From Sipunculus nudus (taxonomy: Eukaryota; Annelida; Sipuncula; Golfingiida; Sipunculidae), in NCBI GenBank assembly GCA_026874595.1, contig CM049309.1, positions 92,464,723-92,528,722 of the forward strand: a DNA stretch of 64,000 nucleotides, given 5' to 3'. The translations under genes and the position numbers were made by a program. The notes beneath the pieces were generated by a model. It saw nothing but the letters and a program-made list of their open reading frames with translations. It made no database searches and was not told where the DNA came from. Positions 23,499 to 35,977 of the stretch are shown in pieces; the stretch's first letter is position 1; each line of letters opens with the position of its first letter.

Positions 23499-26400
23499 AC
23501 AAGGCCTACAGGCCTAATGCGAACCTGTGCACTGGATAATACACCAAATATAATGCTTCAATGCTGGACCAATTACTTCTCATGTATATGAACAATGCAG
23601 ATACTAAACTTTTTGAATCAGAAACAATTACACAAACATCACTGCTGAAAATCTTGCATGGGTGCACACAACACAACTAGGGACCCATGGGTCTCGACGC
23701 TCAGCTGAATTTGTCTATAAGGACATTTTTAAAGAATTTTTTTTTCAGAATGACAGTCCTGTGACCTTAACATATGACCTTGTGACCAAAACATCTTAGA
23801 ACTTAATATCCTTGAACTTGCAGCATTAGGATTATTGTAACAATCTTTTAAAAAGTGACCTTGACCTCTGACCAGATAACCTAAAATTCTATAGGTTTCC
23901 TCACTTTGGGCAAGTAAGCCATGTGTGAACGTTGGAAAGTTCAGGATGAAAAGTTTGATTTACAGTGCATCGACAATCTTTTTAAAGATGTGGCTTCTGT
24001 GACCTTCAACTTAGATCGCTTGACCCTGAAAATCAAAATGAATTTATTTATGTGTTTGGTCATTATTAAAACAAGTTTGAAGCCAGTCTGTCTATCCAAA
24101 GCAGAATTATCATCCAAAAACTAATTTGTGAATGGATGGGCCCTGTGACCTTGACCTTTGACCGAAAAATCAGACAGAATCTTCCCTTGTGGCAGGTTAG
24201 CAATATCTTGAAGATGGTAGGTTTGCAATGAAAAGTTTGGCATCAAATGAATACACATTCCTTTTAAAGAAATGGGTCCTGTGACCTTGACCATTGACCT
24301 CATGACCCCAAAATCATATAGGTTTTTGCTTTAGTGGTGGGCCATGTGTAAGTCAAGTTTGAAATCCATATGCCAATCCAACTTGGAGTTATCGTCTGGA
24401 AACAAATTTGTGTGGATGGACGGATTGACACACAGACAGACATACAAACAGACAGGGTGATTAGTATTGGGCATCCACTTGTGATCAATAAACACACCAG
24501 GTTTGGGGACACCAGATGTAATCACAGCTGAGAAACTGACATGATTGTTGTCATTTTATAGTAATTAAATAGAAAATTTTTCGTTAAAATAGGAAAAAAT
24601 ATAGGTGGCACCACCAAGTTTCAGGAACTGACAAAACTAGTCATGGTTAATATTCAAGGCAAGATTCATGACAAACCAGGCATTAATTATCAAGATATTG
24701 GAGGTTTTGTATCAAATTTTTTACTATTCTGGGGGGTACTTTCAAGCCCCATAGCTTGAAGGATATAGGTCACAGTGACCTAATTTCAGGTTTCCGAGGA
24801 GATTTTTAATTGACCTCCCTGGATGTTCACTTAGAAGTTTCTAGGACCAGCGGTTACGATTTGTGCCCCGCTAACTGACAGCCAGATGCCCAGACCTTCG
24901 GACGGAAGACTGACAAAGTGCCATTCCTATACCTCAGTTGACTTACAGTCAGCTGAGCTAAAAATGATTGTAGCTGGCACCACCAGTCTTGTATACAACG
25001 AAGCTATCAGAGATATATACATATGCCCAAGTTCAGACTGATATATCAAACCCCTCCTGAGAAATAAGCAGGTACACACACTGTGCAAAAATTATTTTAG
25101 GTGGCATCACCAGTCTTGTATACGACAAAGCTATTCGATAGGTATAAACATGCAAAAATTTCAGGATGATATATCAAATTCCTCTATAGAAATAAGCAGG
25201 CACAAAAGTCACACACTGTGCAAATGTCACTGTAGGTGGTGACACCTGTCTTGTGAACGAGAAAGCCATCAAAGACACATAGACAGGTCAAAATATCAGG
25301 CTAGTACATCAAACTTACCTTGAATCTGATGCAAGGGGCTGACCAGGCTTAGGTGAGTAAGGCAGTTGCCCCGAGTGAACTGGGACAAATTTGCTGGCTC
25401 AGGCTACTGTGGCTCAGGCTACTGTGGCTCAGGCTACTGCACTGAGTGAACTCATGACCTGCACCTGGCTAGACTGGGTGAACATTTGACCTGTTGCCTA
25501 ATCTGATACAGTTGGCAGTCTGCCAAAGCTATAAATAGATTGGCTCCACATGCAGCCCTGAGGGGCATAACACCCATGAGGTGATAACATGGTGCTCATG
25601 AGGTGTTCACATGTCACCCATGAGATGATCACATGCCTTGTGCTTGGCTGCACTGATTGAACTCTCGACCTATATCTGGCTGCACTGAATGAACTCCTGA
25701 TCTATTGGCAAATCTGAAACAGTTGGCAGTTTCTTAACCTATTTAAATATACAGACACAATCTTGGCCTGATGGCAAATCTGTTTACACATACTGAAAGG
25801 CTTTGGCTAAAATGCTTTTTTCAAGCTGAAATATTCATAAACTTTTTATCAAAATATCTAGAATAATAAAAGATGCAGTTCTTTCATTGTTAAAGGTCCA
25901 ATAATTCTGCCAAAAATTATTCAAGTAAACTTGAACAAAGGCCACCTAAAAACAATTTTTGTGCCATGTTACAGAAGTTATAATTGAAACAATAATTTTG
26001 TAGAAGAACAGTTTTGCAGTCCTCAGTTTGAGTTAGACATAATATTGGCCATAAGACCAACTTAAGCTTTTCTGATATGATTGAAAGAACCATGTCCTAG
26101 GATAATTCTTTTGAAAAATTGAACCATTCAACTTGACAGTTTCATCATAAACATTTTAAGCTGAAAGAGGCTAAAATTATGAGGTTTTAGCCCATAAAAA
26201 CAGGTCAACGTAGGTGGCACCACAAAATCTGCAACTTAAAATATGAGTCATGTGACCAACATTTGCAAAATACTTGGTAATGCTAGCTTCTGTCATTTCT
26301 GAGATAACTATGTCAGTATGCTTTCTTGGCCAAATGAATGTTCAAATTCGTTTAACTCCACTAAAATTCATCAAATGCAAACCATTGCCTCTGGGATCAT

Positions 26401-28269
26401 TTCTGTCAAATATTAAACAATTTGGCTGGACCGTTTACAAGAAGACTTTTAAAGGTTTTTCAGCTTTCCCCCCTATAAAATCTAAGTAAAAGCAGATAGC
26501 AAAAAATAAGCTGAATCCCACAACATTTGATATATGACAGATTATTGCATAAAATCTGGGTATGGTAGATCCTGCTATTCCTGAGAAATTATGGGTTGAT
26601 ATAGAAATGACCAATGACCCCTGAACAAAAAAAGGTCAATGCAGGTGGCGTCCCAAAACCTGAATTTCATATATGACTCATGTGACCAACACTTGCATAA
26701 AATTTGGTGATGACAGCTCTGGCCGTTTCTGAGATTTTCATTTTAGTATGCTTTATTGGACAGATGACTAAGTTCAACTTCCTGTAATTCGGTCAAAATT
26801 CACCGAACTTAAACCATTTGAACAAATTTGAGAGAGATGGTATAAAAGATTATTTCTGTGAAAAATTGAACAAATTGGCTTGACCGTTTCATGGGAGAAG
26901 ATTTTTGAAGGTTTTTTAGTTTTTTCTCTATAAAATCTGAGAAAATGCAGATTTTTCCAGATGACTAATTTTTTGCATTAAATTTCATGATGCTAGCTCC
27001 AGTCGCTTACGAAATAGTATGGGTTAACGTATACCTGTGATTCCCTGGCATGAGGAATATCTAAAATCATAAATCTACATTTTTTAAAAGTTTTTAAAAA
27101 CATTCTTGTCAATATTAACCATAGATAACCTGAAATCTAAATGTCTGGAGGCATGATGTAACGGATGCTGATAAACTGGTACCAGGCTAGATGTATCTGC
27201 TTCACACAGCTACCATATATGGTAAAATTACTCAATTCGATCTTTATAAATCAGCCAAAATTCATTCTTTGGAACCATAAAAGAAAATTATTGTAAGAAT
27301 TATTCAGGGGATTATTCTTGTAAAATATTAAACAAATTGGCCTCAGTAGCATCAGTCAAAAAACGTTTTGCAGGTTTATAATTCATATGGGAAAATAAAG
27401 CAAAATGGCTAAGTTAAGGTTGCCATAACTCAGCCAAAAATCACTGAACCAAAACCATTTGAACAAACTTAAATTATCAACATCTGAGGATAATTAATGG
27501 GTGAGATTTAAGAATTTGGCCCAATAGTTTTTGAGAAGATCTTTCTAGCCACTGAGCTAAAATGGGCTGTTATGGCATATGAATAAATTCAGCTTCCCTT
27601 AACTCAGCCAAAAGTCACTGAACTGAGACCATTTGAACAAACTTCAGAAAGCACTACCCGATGATCATTTCTGTGCGATATTAAACAATTTGGCCATATG
27701 GTTTCAGAGAAGACCGTTTTTGTAGATGTAAGTGTGATACGGGCACTGATGACCCCCGTACAAAAGGCCGATGCAGGTGGCGCCACCAATTCCTCAATTT
27801 CAGATATGACTCATGTGACCAACATTGGCATAAAATTTGGTGATGATAGCTCCAGCCATTTCTAAGATTGTAATTTTAGTTTGCTTTTTTGGACAGATGA
27901 TTAAGTTCAACTAGCTGTAACTGGGCCAAAAATCACCAAACTTAAACCATTCGAACAAATTTGAGAGAGATTGTTCCAGGGATCATTTCTGTGAAATATT
28001 GGACAATTTGGCTGAACATTTTCGGAGAAGAAGATTTTTAAAGCTTTTTTATCTTTTTCCCAATAAAATCTAAGAAAATGCAGTTAGCCAAAAAACAAGT
28101 AAAATCAGATAGAGTTTTTCAGATGACTAATTTTTTGCATAAAATTTCTTGATGCTAACTCTTGCTCTTTTCAAGATAGTATGGGTTAACGTATAGACGA
28201 CGGACGCGGGACGCCGGATGATAGACGACGGACGATGCCACACCAATGCATAAGCTCACAGGTTCGCTA
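23499..28269 (+). mobile_element. Family D element (D3), complete, with nested A4
   Basis: 5' ACAAGG with AGGCC-TACA-GGCCT hairpin (23502-23515) and GCGAACCTGTG (23519-23529). The 3' end carries CACAGGTTCGC, its exact reverse complement, ending 28269. Inserted in F1 in cataaacatag|...|aaattgcttaaag. The core after A4 holds about 115-bp units and then several long units with taactcagccaaaa and GGTGGCGCCACC (27777-27788). Confidence 0.85.
23676..24960 (+). mobile_element. Family A element, divergent copy (A4)
   Basis: Starts ACTAGGGACCCATGGGTC...GCTCAGCTGA; ends with ...GTCAGCTGAGCTA at 24960. It links the ACAAG and ACTAG start types. It carries its own TGACCTTTGACC boxes. Confidence 0.8.
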
Positions 28270-29055
28270 AAAATTGCTTAAAGAATGAGAAATATTCAAA
28301 TTTTAAGTACAACATGATAATAATTGAGATAGATATCAATCTTTTGTGGAAGTTTAATACGAGTAATTGTCATAACAACATGGCACAGTCAGTTGAAACA
28401 TTTTGCTTGTTGGCAAACTTTGTGTCACTTTGCAGACTCAATTCAACCAATGGGCTTGCCAACACAGTCCTTATTAGAATTTCATTCATATTCACAAGAA
28501 ATTCCCATGTAAATAAATAAAAAAATTATCAACTTTACGGTACGGGTGTCCTTGAGCCATATAGAAACGTGTTCAATAGTGTAGCATAGATATTTAACGC
28601 AAATTATTGGCATGGAAAATCGGTTTTGACAGTAAGTCTATGGTGCGTTATCGTGCGTTATGAATACAGGGCATTAGTTTTGTGAGGGGCATCCAGGGGG
28701 CGCAGCAAACAGCAATCGGTTAATCATTATGATTTCAGCAAAATGGACATTTCGGACCTGCAAGTTTAGGACTAGGACATTTTAAAACTAGGATGTATCA
28801 GTCAGGATATTTCGTATATGTTCTTTATGCCAGGGAGGATTATTTGGACAGATGAACGGACAATTTGACAACATGGTTTAGGAGATGAACATTTTTAAAT
28901 TTCATAAAACCTAGAAAATTCAGTTGGCCAAGAAATAAGCAAATTCCAAGGAATTTTTAAGATGACAAATTTTTGGTGATGCTAGCTCCTGCCCTTTTTG
29001 AGATAGCTATGATGCAGGACGGGCAACACCATCGCATAAGCTCACAGATTCGCTA

Positions 29056-29918
29056 AAAATGCAAACCAAGTTTTTTCAAACAGTTGAAAGATATAGTTCC
29101 ACAAGTTCTAATCTGGGCATTCTGTGTCTAGACAATGTGTCTAGACGTCTAGACACATCGTCTTGAAACCAGACTGAGCCAGGTCAGTTACCATGGTGAT
29201 TTCTGGACTGCACCTGGTTAAACTGAGTGACCTCTTGACTTGGCATGTTGAAACTTGGCATGTTGTCAAATCTGTTTTCAAACACTGAAAGCCTTTTTCT
29301 ATTGGCTAAACTGCTTTTTTAGAGCTGCATTTACCCAATCTATTCTTATAAAACTGGCAGAACCCAACCATAGAATAATTCTTGTAAATGTTTAAACCAA
29401 TCAGCTAGACAGTTTTATCATAAAACAGAGTATAAGCTAGAAGAGTCTAAAATTACATTTTTGCTTGTAAAAATCAGCAGGTGTTGCACCAACAATACCT
29501 CAATTTCAGATATGAATTATGTGACAAAAATTGGCATAAAATTTGGTGATGATAGCTCCAGCCGTTTCTAAGATTTTAATTTTAGTGTGCTTTTTTGGAC
29601 AGATGACTAAGTTCAACCTCCTGTAACTCGGCCAAAAATCTCTGAACTGGAACCATTCGGGAAAACTTGAGAGAGTTTGTTCCAGGGCCCATTTCTGTGA
29701 AATATTGGACAAATTAGCTGGACAGTTTCGGAGAAGATTTTTAAAGCTTTTTTTTTGCTTTTCCACAATCTAAGAAAATGCAGTTAGAAAAAAATCAACA
29801 AAATCTGATAGAGCTTTTTAAATGACCAATTTTTAGCTCAGCCATTATCGAGAAAGTATGGGTTAACAAACAGTCAACAGACGATGCCACACCATCGCAT
29901 ACGCTCACAGGTGCGCTA
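29056..29918 (+). mobile_element. Family D 3' fragment (D5)
   Basis: Parallels 45235-46042: tgcaaaccaagtttttt, the tctaga palindrome region, units with taactcggccaaaa, then ctcacaggtgcgcta. Its 5' part is missing; D2 seems inserted in it. Confidence 0.7.
29135..29158. repeat. 24-bp perfect palindrome of repeated TCTAGA/GTCTAGAC boxes
   Basis: ATGTGTCTAGAC / GTCTAGACACAT joined head to head. A decayed version is at 45318-45362 in D4. Confidence 0.85.
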
Positions 29919-30325
29919 AAAATGAAGTCTCCACAGTTCAACTGAATATGGCAAAATATTTATTCTTCTAAACTTATATATTTTACATGGATTGTACAAC
30001 CAGTTATTAAACTAATCAAGGCACTCTCCATGGCTCAGATGATGGCGCTTGGTAGAATGTAGGGTGGAGGAAACTGGAGAACACGGTGGTTTATTGTGCC
30101 ATTACCTGTGTGAACCAATTATTACTGACTATTCAGAAAATATCTTTCTTGAGAAAATAAAGTGTATAAAGTAATAGAGGATACAAACTTATGAAAGTTC
30201 CATGTTCAATTGTATTTATTTATATTGGTACCGTAGGCAAAAGGCCTTTTCTACAATAAATTCTTCAACTATATGTATATGTGCTTGTCATGATCAGATT
30301 AAACATTGATTATTAAACAACATAC
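29919..30325. other. Unassigned intronic DNA
   Basis: Unique-looking AT-rich sequence between D5 and the FN3 exon; nothing recognised. Confidence 0.5.
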
Positions 30326-30475
30326 CATCTTCCAGTGTTTGCTGGGAAATTGTTTCTGATGAACCACTGGAGTATCTGTGTGTGTAGACCTTAACGTAGA
30401 TTTTGTACTCTGTAAACGGCCGTAACCCTGTGATGTTTCCCTGGGATTTATCCACAACCGTCTGTAATTCATCAC
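30326..30475 (-). CDS. Exon: second half of FN3 domain 1
   Basis: This 150-nt exon is phase 1 to phase 1 (acceptor cttgcag, donor gtatgt). It encodes the E, F and G strands of FN3 domain 1. ITGLRPFTEYKIYVKVYTH matches the FN3 L-x-P-x-T-x-Y core, followed by a G-strand ending in QTLED. NIT is a possible N-glycosylation site. In transcript direction a 27-copy 49/51-bp minisatellite ends only 6 nt before this exon, so the branch point and pyrimidine tract of its acceptor must lie inside the array. Confidence 0.93.
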
Positions 30476-30481
30476 CTGCAA

Positions 30482-31830
30482 GAATGTCCATACTGTATCA
30501 ATCATCTATACATGTCAAACAGGATGAGAAGAATGTCCATACTGTATCAATCATCTATACATGTCAAACAGGATGAGAAGAATGTCCATACTGTATCAAT
30601 CATCTATACATGTCAAACAGGATGAGAAGAATGTCCATACTGTATCAATCATCTATACATGTCAAACAGGATGAGAAGAATGTCCATACTGTATCAATCA
30701 TCTATACATGTCAAACAGGATGAGAAGAATGTCCATACTGTATCAATCATCTATACATGTCAAACAGGATGAGAAGAATGTCCATACTGTATCAGTCATC
30801 TATACATGTCAAACAGGATGAGAAGAATGTCGATACTGTATCAGTCATCTATACATGTCAAACAGGATGAGAAGAATGTCCATACTGTATCAATCATCTA
30901 TACATGTCAAACAGGATGAGAAGAATGCCCATACTGTATCAATCATCTATACATGTCAAACAAGATGAGAAGAATGTCCATACTGTATCAATCATCTATA
31001 CATGTCAAACAGGATGAGAAGAATGTCCATACTATGTATCAATCATCTATACATGTCAAACAGGATGAGAAGAATGTCCATACTATGTATCAATCATCTA
31101 TACATGTCAAACAGGATGAGAAGAATGTCCATACTGTATCAATCATCTATACATGTCAAACAGGATGAGAAGAATGTCCATACTGTATCAATCATCTATA
31201 CATGTCAAACATGATGAGAAGAATATCCAGACTGTATCAATCATCTATACATGTCAAACATGATGAGAAGAATGTCCATACTATGTATCAATCATCTATA
31301 CATGTCAAACAGGGTGAGAAGAATGTCCATACTTTGTATCAATCATCTATACATGTCAAACAGGATGAGAAGAATGTCCATACTATGTATCAATCATCTA
31401 TACATATCAAACAAGATGAGAAGAATGTCCATACTATGTATCAATCATCTATACATGTCAAACAGGATGAGAAGAATGTCCATACTATGTATCAATCATC
31501 TATACATGTCAAACAGGATGAGAAGAATGTCCATACTATGTATCAATCATCTATACATGTCAAACAGGATGAGAAGAATGTCCAGACTGTATCAATCATC
31601 TATACATGTCAAACAGGATGAGAAGAATGTCCATACTATGTATCAATCATCTATACATGTCAAACAGGATGAGAAGAATGTCCATACTATGTATCAATCA
31701 TCTATACATGTCAAACAGGATGAGAAGAATGTCCATACTATGTATCAATCATCTATACATGTCAAACAGGATGAGAAGAATGTCCATACTATGTATCAAT
31801 CATCTATACATGTCAAACAGGATGAGAAGA
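30482..31830. repeat. 49/51-bp minisatellite, about 27 copies
   Basis: Unit gaatgtccatactgtatcaa + tcatctatacatgtcaaaca + ggatgagaa (49 bp). From about 31030 many units carry an extra TA or similar (ctatgtatc, 51 bp). Units are nearly identical, so the array is young. The 51-bp units are divisible by three, which creates long but meaningless open frames. Ends 6 nt from the exon at 30326-30475. Confidence 0.97.
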
Positions 31831-31853
31831 TTTCAATTGTGTTGTTAATATGA

Positions 31854-32285
31854 ACAAGTGGCCCATGGGCCATGATGCTCAGCTGAATTTGATGTACCGG
31901 CAATGCATGCATTAATTATTGAGATATCAATGAACATATGAAATTTTACTCAAAATGTAATAATAACAGTGAAAGTTAGTCTGCATTAATGCCATAATCT
32001 GTACTATTGGTTGGGAAAATTTTGTTCAAACTTTACATTATGACATAATAACCTGTGAGGCATGTTAATTCAATGTTACAACCAAATGACAAGTAATTGG
32101 CCTTGAATTCAGGGGTAGAATGACTTCCAGAAAGCTCAAACTCATACATTTTTTTCCACAGAAAATAGTCTAGTGATCAAACATTGGTTTTTCATGAAAA
32201 TTTCACCAGGACCTCCCTAGGTGGTATATTATAAGTTTCTAGGTAAAATAGTTACTATCTGTGCCCTGACTGACTTTTAAGGTGC
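31854..32285 (+). mobile_element. Family A 5' fragment (A7)
   Basis: ACAAGTGGCCCATGGGCCATGATGCTCAGCTGA start, with a compensated palindrome (GGCCCATGGGCC). A-like core (acctccct, tttctaggt, gattgtgccctg-like) fades before the exon. No 3' hairpin. Confidence 0.65.
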
Positions 32286-32335
32286 TCAAGATCATGTCAT
32301 ACTTCCTAGCACTAATTAATTATTTTGTTGCTCAC

Positions 32336-32609
32336 CCTCAGGGTCAGTGTAATGTATTGAGTATCCAACAATGTGGTTGCGATCACAGGTCACATGACTG
32401 TGGTTCCATGTGACCTGGATCCTCGTGCTGCTCAGGGCGGAAGCCTTCAGGTTGAATGGTGGATCAGGCCGTGTTTTGGGTCCGAGTATAGCCAGCTGTA
32501 TGGTCCCATATGCAGAGCCTGCTGCATTCTCGGCCACACACTGGTAATACCCAGAGTCTTCACTGATGTCACTTGGTGTAAACGACAGCCGGCTCCCTCT
32601 ATCTGTAAT
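32336..32609 (-). CDS. Exon: end of Ig domain 2 and first half of FN3 domain 1
   Basis: This 274-nt exon enters at phase 0 (acceptor ttttcag) and leaves at phase 1 (donor gtgagc). Residues 1-45 or so finish Ig domain 2, with SDISEDSGYYQCVAEN as the D-x-G-x-Y-x-C corner. A GPKTRPDPP linker then leads into an FN3 domain: the A-strand proline region, the B-strand core tryptophan in IQVTWNHS, and the C-strand IVGYSIHYTDPEG. An exon crossing the Ig/FN3 boundary is useful for placing the gene by intron position. Two extra residues of note are the cysteine in HVTCDRN and the likely N-glycosylation site NHS. Confidence 0.93.
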
Positions 32610-34178
32610 CTGAAAACAACATATATTCAAATAAGGTGGTTCCTAGTAACTGTTTTTGAAATATCACATTGAACATGCAGACCTGAAGGACAAATTGGTA
32701 AAAATTAAACAAGGCCTTCAGGCCTAATGCGAACCTGTGCAAAGTTTGGGATTATGAATGGAGGTTTATTTTTAAAATTTAATATTGATCCTCTTAAGTC
32801 CTGCATATCTACGTTAGTCATTATGATTTCAGCAAAATGGACGTTCCGGACCTGCAAGTTTCAGACTAGGACATTTTAAAACTAGAATATGGGTAGTCAA
32901 CAAGCAACTAAGTGTATCCGCAGAAATCAGAGTGGGACGGATGAAGTAAGGCATGGATTAAGTGGCAAGGGGAAAAGAGTGAGGTGTGTTGCATATAAGC
33001 ATGGATGTCTGCAGCATAAACGTGAATGTAGGTGGTGCCACCTGTCATAAAATCAAGAAAATTGTCCAGGGTGTATAAACCTGCAAAATTTCAGGTGGAT
33101 AAGTCAAACCACTTCTGAGATATGAGTGATTTTATCCCAAGGCAGATGAACAGATGGACGCTGTGCATAAGTGGTTCCAGGTGGCACCACCAGTTTTGCC
33201 TATGATTAAGAGCTATGTGAGATCTATACACGTGCAAAATTTTGGCCCAATCGGGTAAACGGTTCCCTAGATATGAGCTTGGATGTCTGCATAGTAAACC
33301 TGAATGTAGGTGGTGCCACCTGTCATAAAATCATGAGAGCTGTCCAGTATGTATAAACCTGCAAAATTTCATGTGGAAAAGTCAAACAACTGCTGAGATA
33401 TGAGTGATTCTATCCCAAGGCAGATGAACAGATGGATGCTGTGCATAAACTAGACATTTCTTGGCACCGCAGGTGCCAGAGTATCCCCAGACATATTAAG
33501 TACCCCCCCCCCTTTAAGAATAGGCCCCCATTTTTAGCAGCATATACTGACACTTGGCAAGCAATTATTGGTTCTTCCATTTATCAATCCACAATCTTTT
33601 TGAAGATGTTGGTCCTGTGACCTTGACCTTTGACATCATGACCCCAAAATCAATTGGGGTCTTGCTTTTTCAATGGGACATATATAAGTCAAGTTTGAAA
33701 TCTATACATCAATAAAAGCAGGAATTATCATCCAGAAACTAATTTTTTGACAGATGGCTCCTGTGGCCTTGACCTTTGACCTTGTGACCCCAAAAGTGAT
33801 ATCGATGATCCACTTTTATATATAAATCAATAGAGGTCTAGATTTATTGATGGGCCATATATAAGTCAGGTCTGAAATCCATAAATTAATCCAAGCTTGA
33901 ATTATCATCTCGGGAACTAATTTTTGGACAGATGGCTCCTGTGACCTTCACCTTTGACCTTGTTACCTCAAAATTGATAGGGTTCTTCCTCTATTGGCAG
34001 GGGAACTGTATGTGCAAGATTAAATGTCTGAGATGAAATGTTTGGCTGAAAATGCATCCACAATCTTTTTAAAGATGTGTCCTGTGACCTTGACCTTTGA
34101 CCTCATGACCCCAAAATCAATTCGGGTCTTGCTTTTCCAAGGGGTCATATACAAGTCAAGTTTGAAATCCATACATCA

Positions 34179-35214
34179 ACTAGAGTATCAGCAGAAGCTG
34201 ACAAAAGCCCTCAGCCAAAACAACAGTGTTTAGAGGTGGTAACAGTAACAAGTACTAAATATCTGTTCTCACATGGATGTATATCTGTACATGTCTCAGT
34301 TATAAATTTAAAATGGAGAAGTATGTACCATGATTCATAAAAATCCACCAAATGCTTCCTGAAAAATAAGCTTCTAAGTTTTATTCTATTATAAGCTCTG
34401 TGACCTTGAAAAGTAGGTCAAGGTCACCCATCTTCGAACTTGACCGAGATTTTGTAGATATACGTCTTCACCAAAGAAATAAAATTTCTCTTGTGAATCC
34501 TTTTAGAGATATCCCGCTCACAAGGCCAAAGTTGAAAAATCCAAGAAAAATTCATTAAAAATCAGAAATTGCAGGTGGCACCCCCAAACTTGTTCATCAG
34601 TTACAGACCATCAGTCCCTATGATCATAGTAAGAATTGTGAAAATCCTCCTAATGGTTTCTGAGAAATAAGCTTCTAAATGTTTTTTCTATAATCAGCTC
34701 TAAAACGTAGAAAAATAGGTCAAGGTCACCCATCTTCGAACTTGACCGAGATTTTGTCAATAAACATCTTCACCGAAAAAATAAAATTCCTACGGTGAAT
34801 CCTTTAAGAGATATCCTGCTCACAAGCCCAAAGTTGAAAAATCCGATAAAAATCTATTAAATAAATCAGAAATTGTAGGTGGCGCCACCAAACTTGTGAA
34901 GCTATTACAGACTATCAGTCCCAATAATCATAGTAAGTTTTGTGAAAATCCACCAAATGGTTCCTGAGTAATAAGCATCTAAGTGTTTTTCTATAATCAG
35001 CTCTAAAATGTAGAAAAATAGGTCAAGGTCACCCATCTTCGAACTTGACCGAGATTTTGTCGATATACATCTTTACCAAGGAAATAAAATTCTGATGGTG
35101 AATCCTTTTCAAGATATCCCGCTCACAAGGTAAAAGTTAACGGACGCCAGACGGACGGACGGACGGACAGCTTGGGTGACGACAATAGCCCATCAGCCTA
35201 AGGGCTGAGGGCTA
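34179..35214 (+). mobile_element. Family E element, complete 1.0 kb, single copy in window
   Basis: 5' ACTAGAG, hairpin TCAGC-agaa-GCTGA (34188-34201), AGCCCTCAGCC (34206-34216). 3' hairpin TAGCCC-a-TCAGCC-taag-GGCTGA-GGGCTA (35186-35214), whose last part is the exact reverse complement of the 5' motif. Three core units; one has GGTGGCGCCACC (34878-34889). Flanks catca|ataaaagc equal the empty site at 41371-41380. Confidence 0.88.
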
Positions 35215-35977
35215 ATAAAAGCAGGAATTATCATCCAGAAACTAATTTTTGGACAGATGGCTCCAGTGACTTTCACCTTTGACCTTGTTACCTCAAAATT
35301 GATAGGGGTCTTCCTCTATTGGCAGATGAACTATATGTGCAAGATGAAAGGTCTGAGATGAAATGTTTGGCTGAAAATGCATCCACAATCTTTTTAAAGA
35401 TGCGAGTCCAGTGACCTTGACCTTTGACCTCATGACCCCAAAATCACTTGGAGTCTTGCTTTTTCAATGGGACATATATAAGTCAAGTCTGAAATCAATA
35501 CATCAATAAAAGCAGGAATTATCATCCAGAAATTAAATTTTTGGACAGATGGCTCCTGTGACCTTCACCTTTGACCTTATGACCACAAAATTGATAGGGT
35601 TCTTCCTCTCTTGGCAGGTGAACTAAATGTCCAAGATGAAAGATCTGAGATTAAATGTTTGGCTGAAAATGCATCCACATCTTTTTAAAGATGTGTCCTG
35701 TGACCTTGACCTTTGACCTCATGACCCAAAAATCAATTCGGGTCTTGCTTTTCCAATGGGACATATACAAGTCTAGTTTGAAATCCATACATAAAACAAG
35801 TGACCCATGGGTCATGACGCTCAGCTGACTGGGAAGAGATTCGCAAAAGGAAATTTTATCATCAGAATGGTAGTATATACCAATTCAACTGAAGCATCAA
35901 ACAGATTAACCAACAGGCCAAGATTTAGTCTGTATTTATATATCTCAAAAATAGAGAAAAATGTGTAAACTTTTAAA

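Larger units (their letters stand above)
22432..28719 (+). mobile_element. Family F: piggyBac-like TTAA element (F1), split by D3
   Basis: Flanked by TTAA on both sides (22428-22431, 28720-28723). Terminal inverted repeats are CCATTTACTG... and the reverse complement of ...AACAGCAATCGG. Own sequence is 22432-23498 plus 28270-28719, about 1.5 kb, matching the intact copy at 59496-61020. No transposase frame, so non-autonomous. TTAA duplication is the hallmark of piggyBac-type transposition; the family is inferred from ends only. Confidence 0.82.
22323..29055 (+). mobile_element. Family D element (D2) split by TTAA element F1
   Basis: Starts ACAAGGCCACCAGGCCT. F1 interrupts at TTAA (22428-22431) and D2 resumes at 28720 (ttaatcattatgatttcag). 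Ends ctcacagattcgcta at 29055. The uninterrupted form of the insertion region is at 32805-32830. Confidence 0.8.

Noticed and set aside
30482..31830. CRISPR-like look of the regularly spaced array
   Set aside because: There are no unique spacers; the entire 49/51-bp unit is repeated, and the setting is a eukaryotic intron.
30953..31853. Long plus-strand frames of 70-200 codons over the 49/51-bp array
   Set aside because: All frames are open because 51-bp units are divisible by three; codon content is identical unit by unit and no start context or domain exists.
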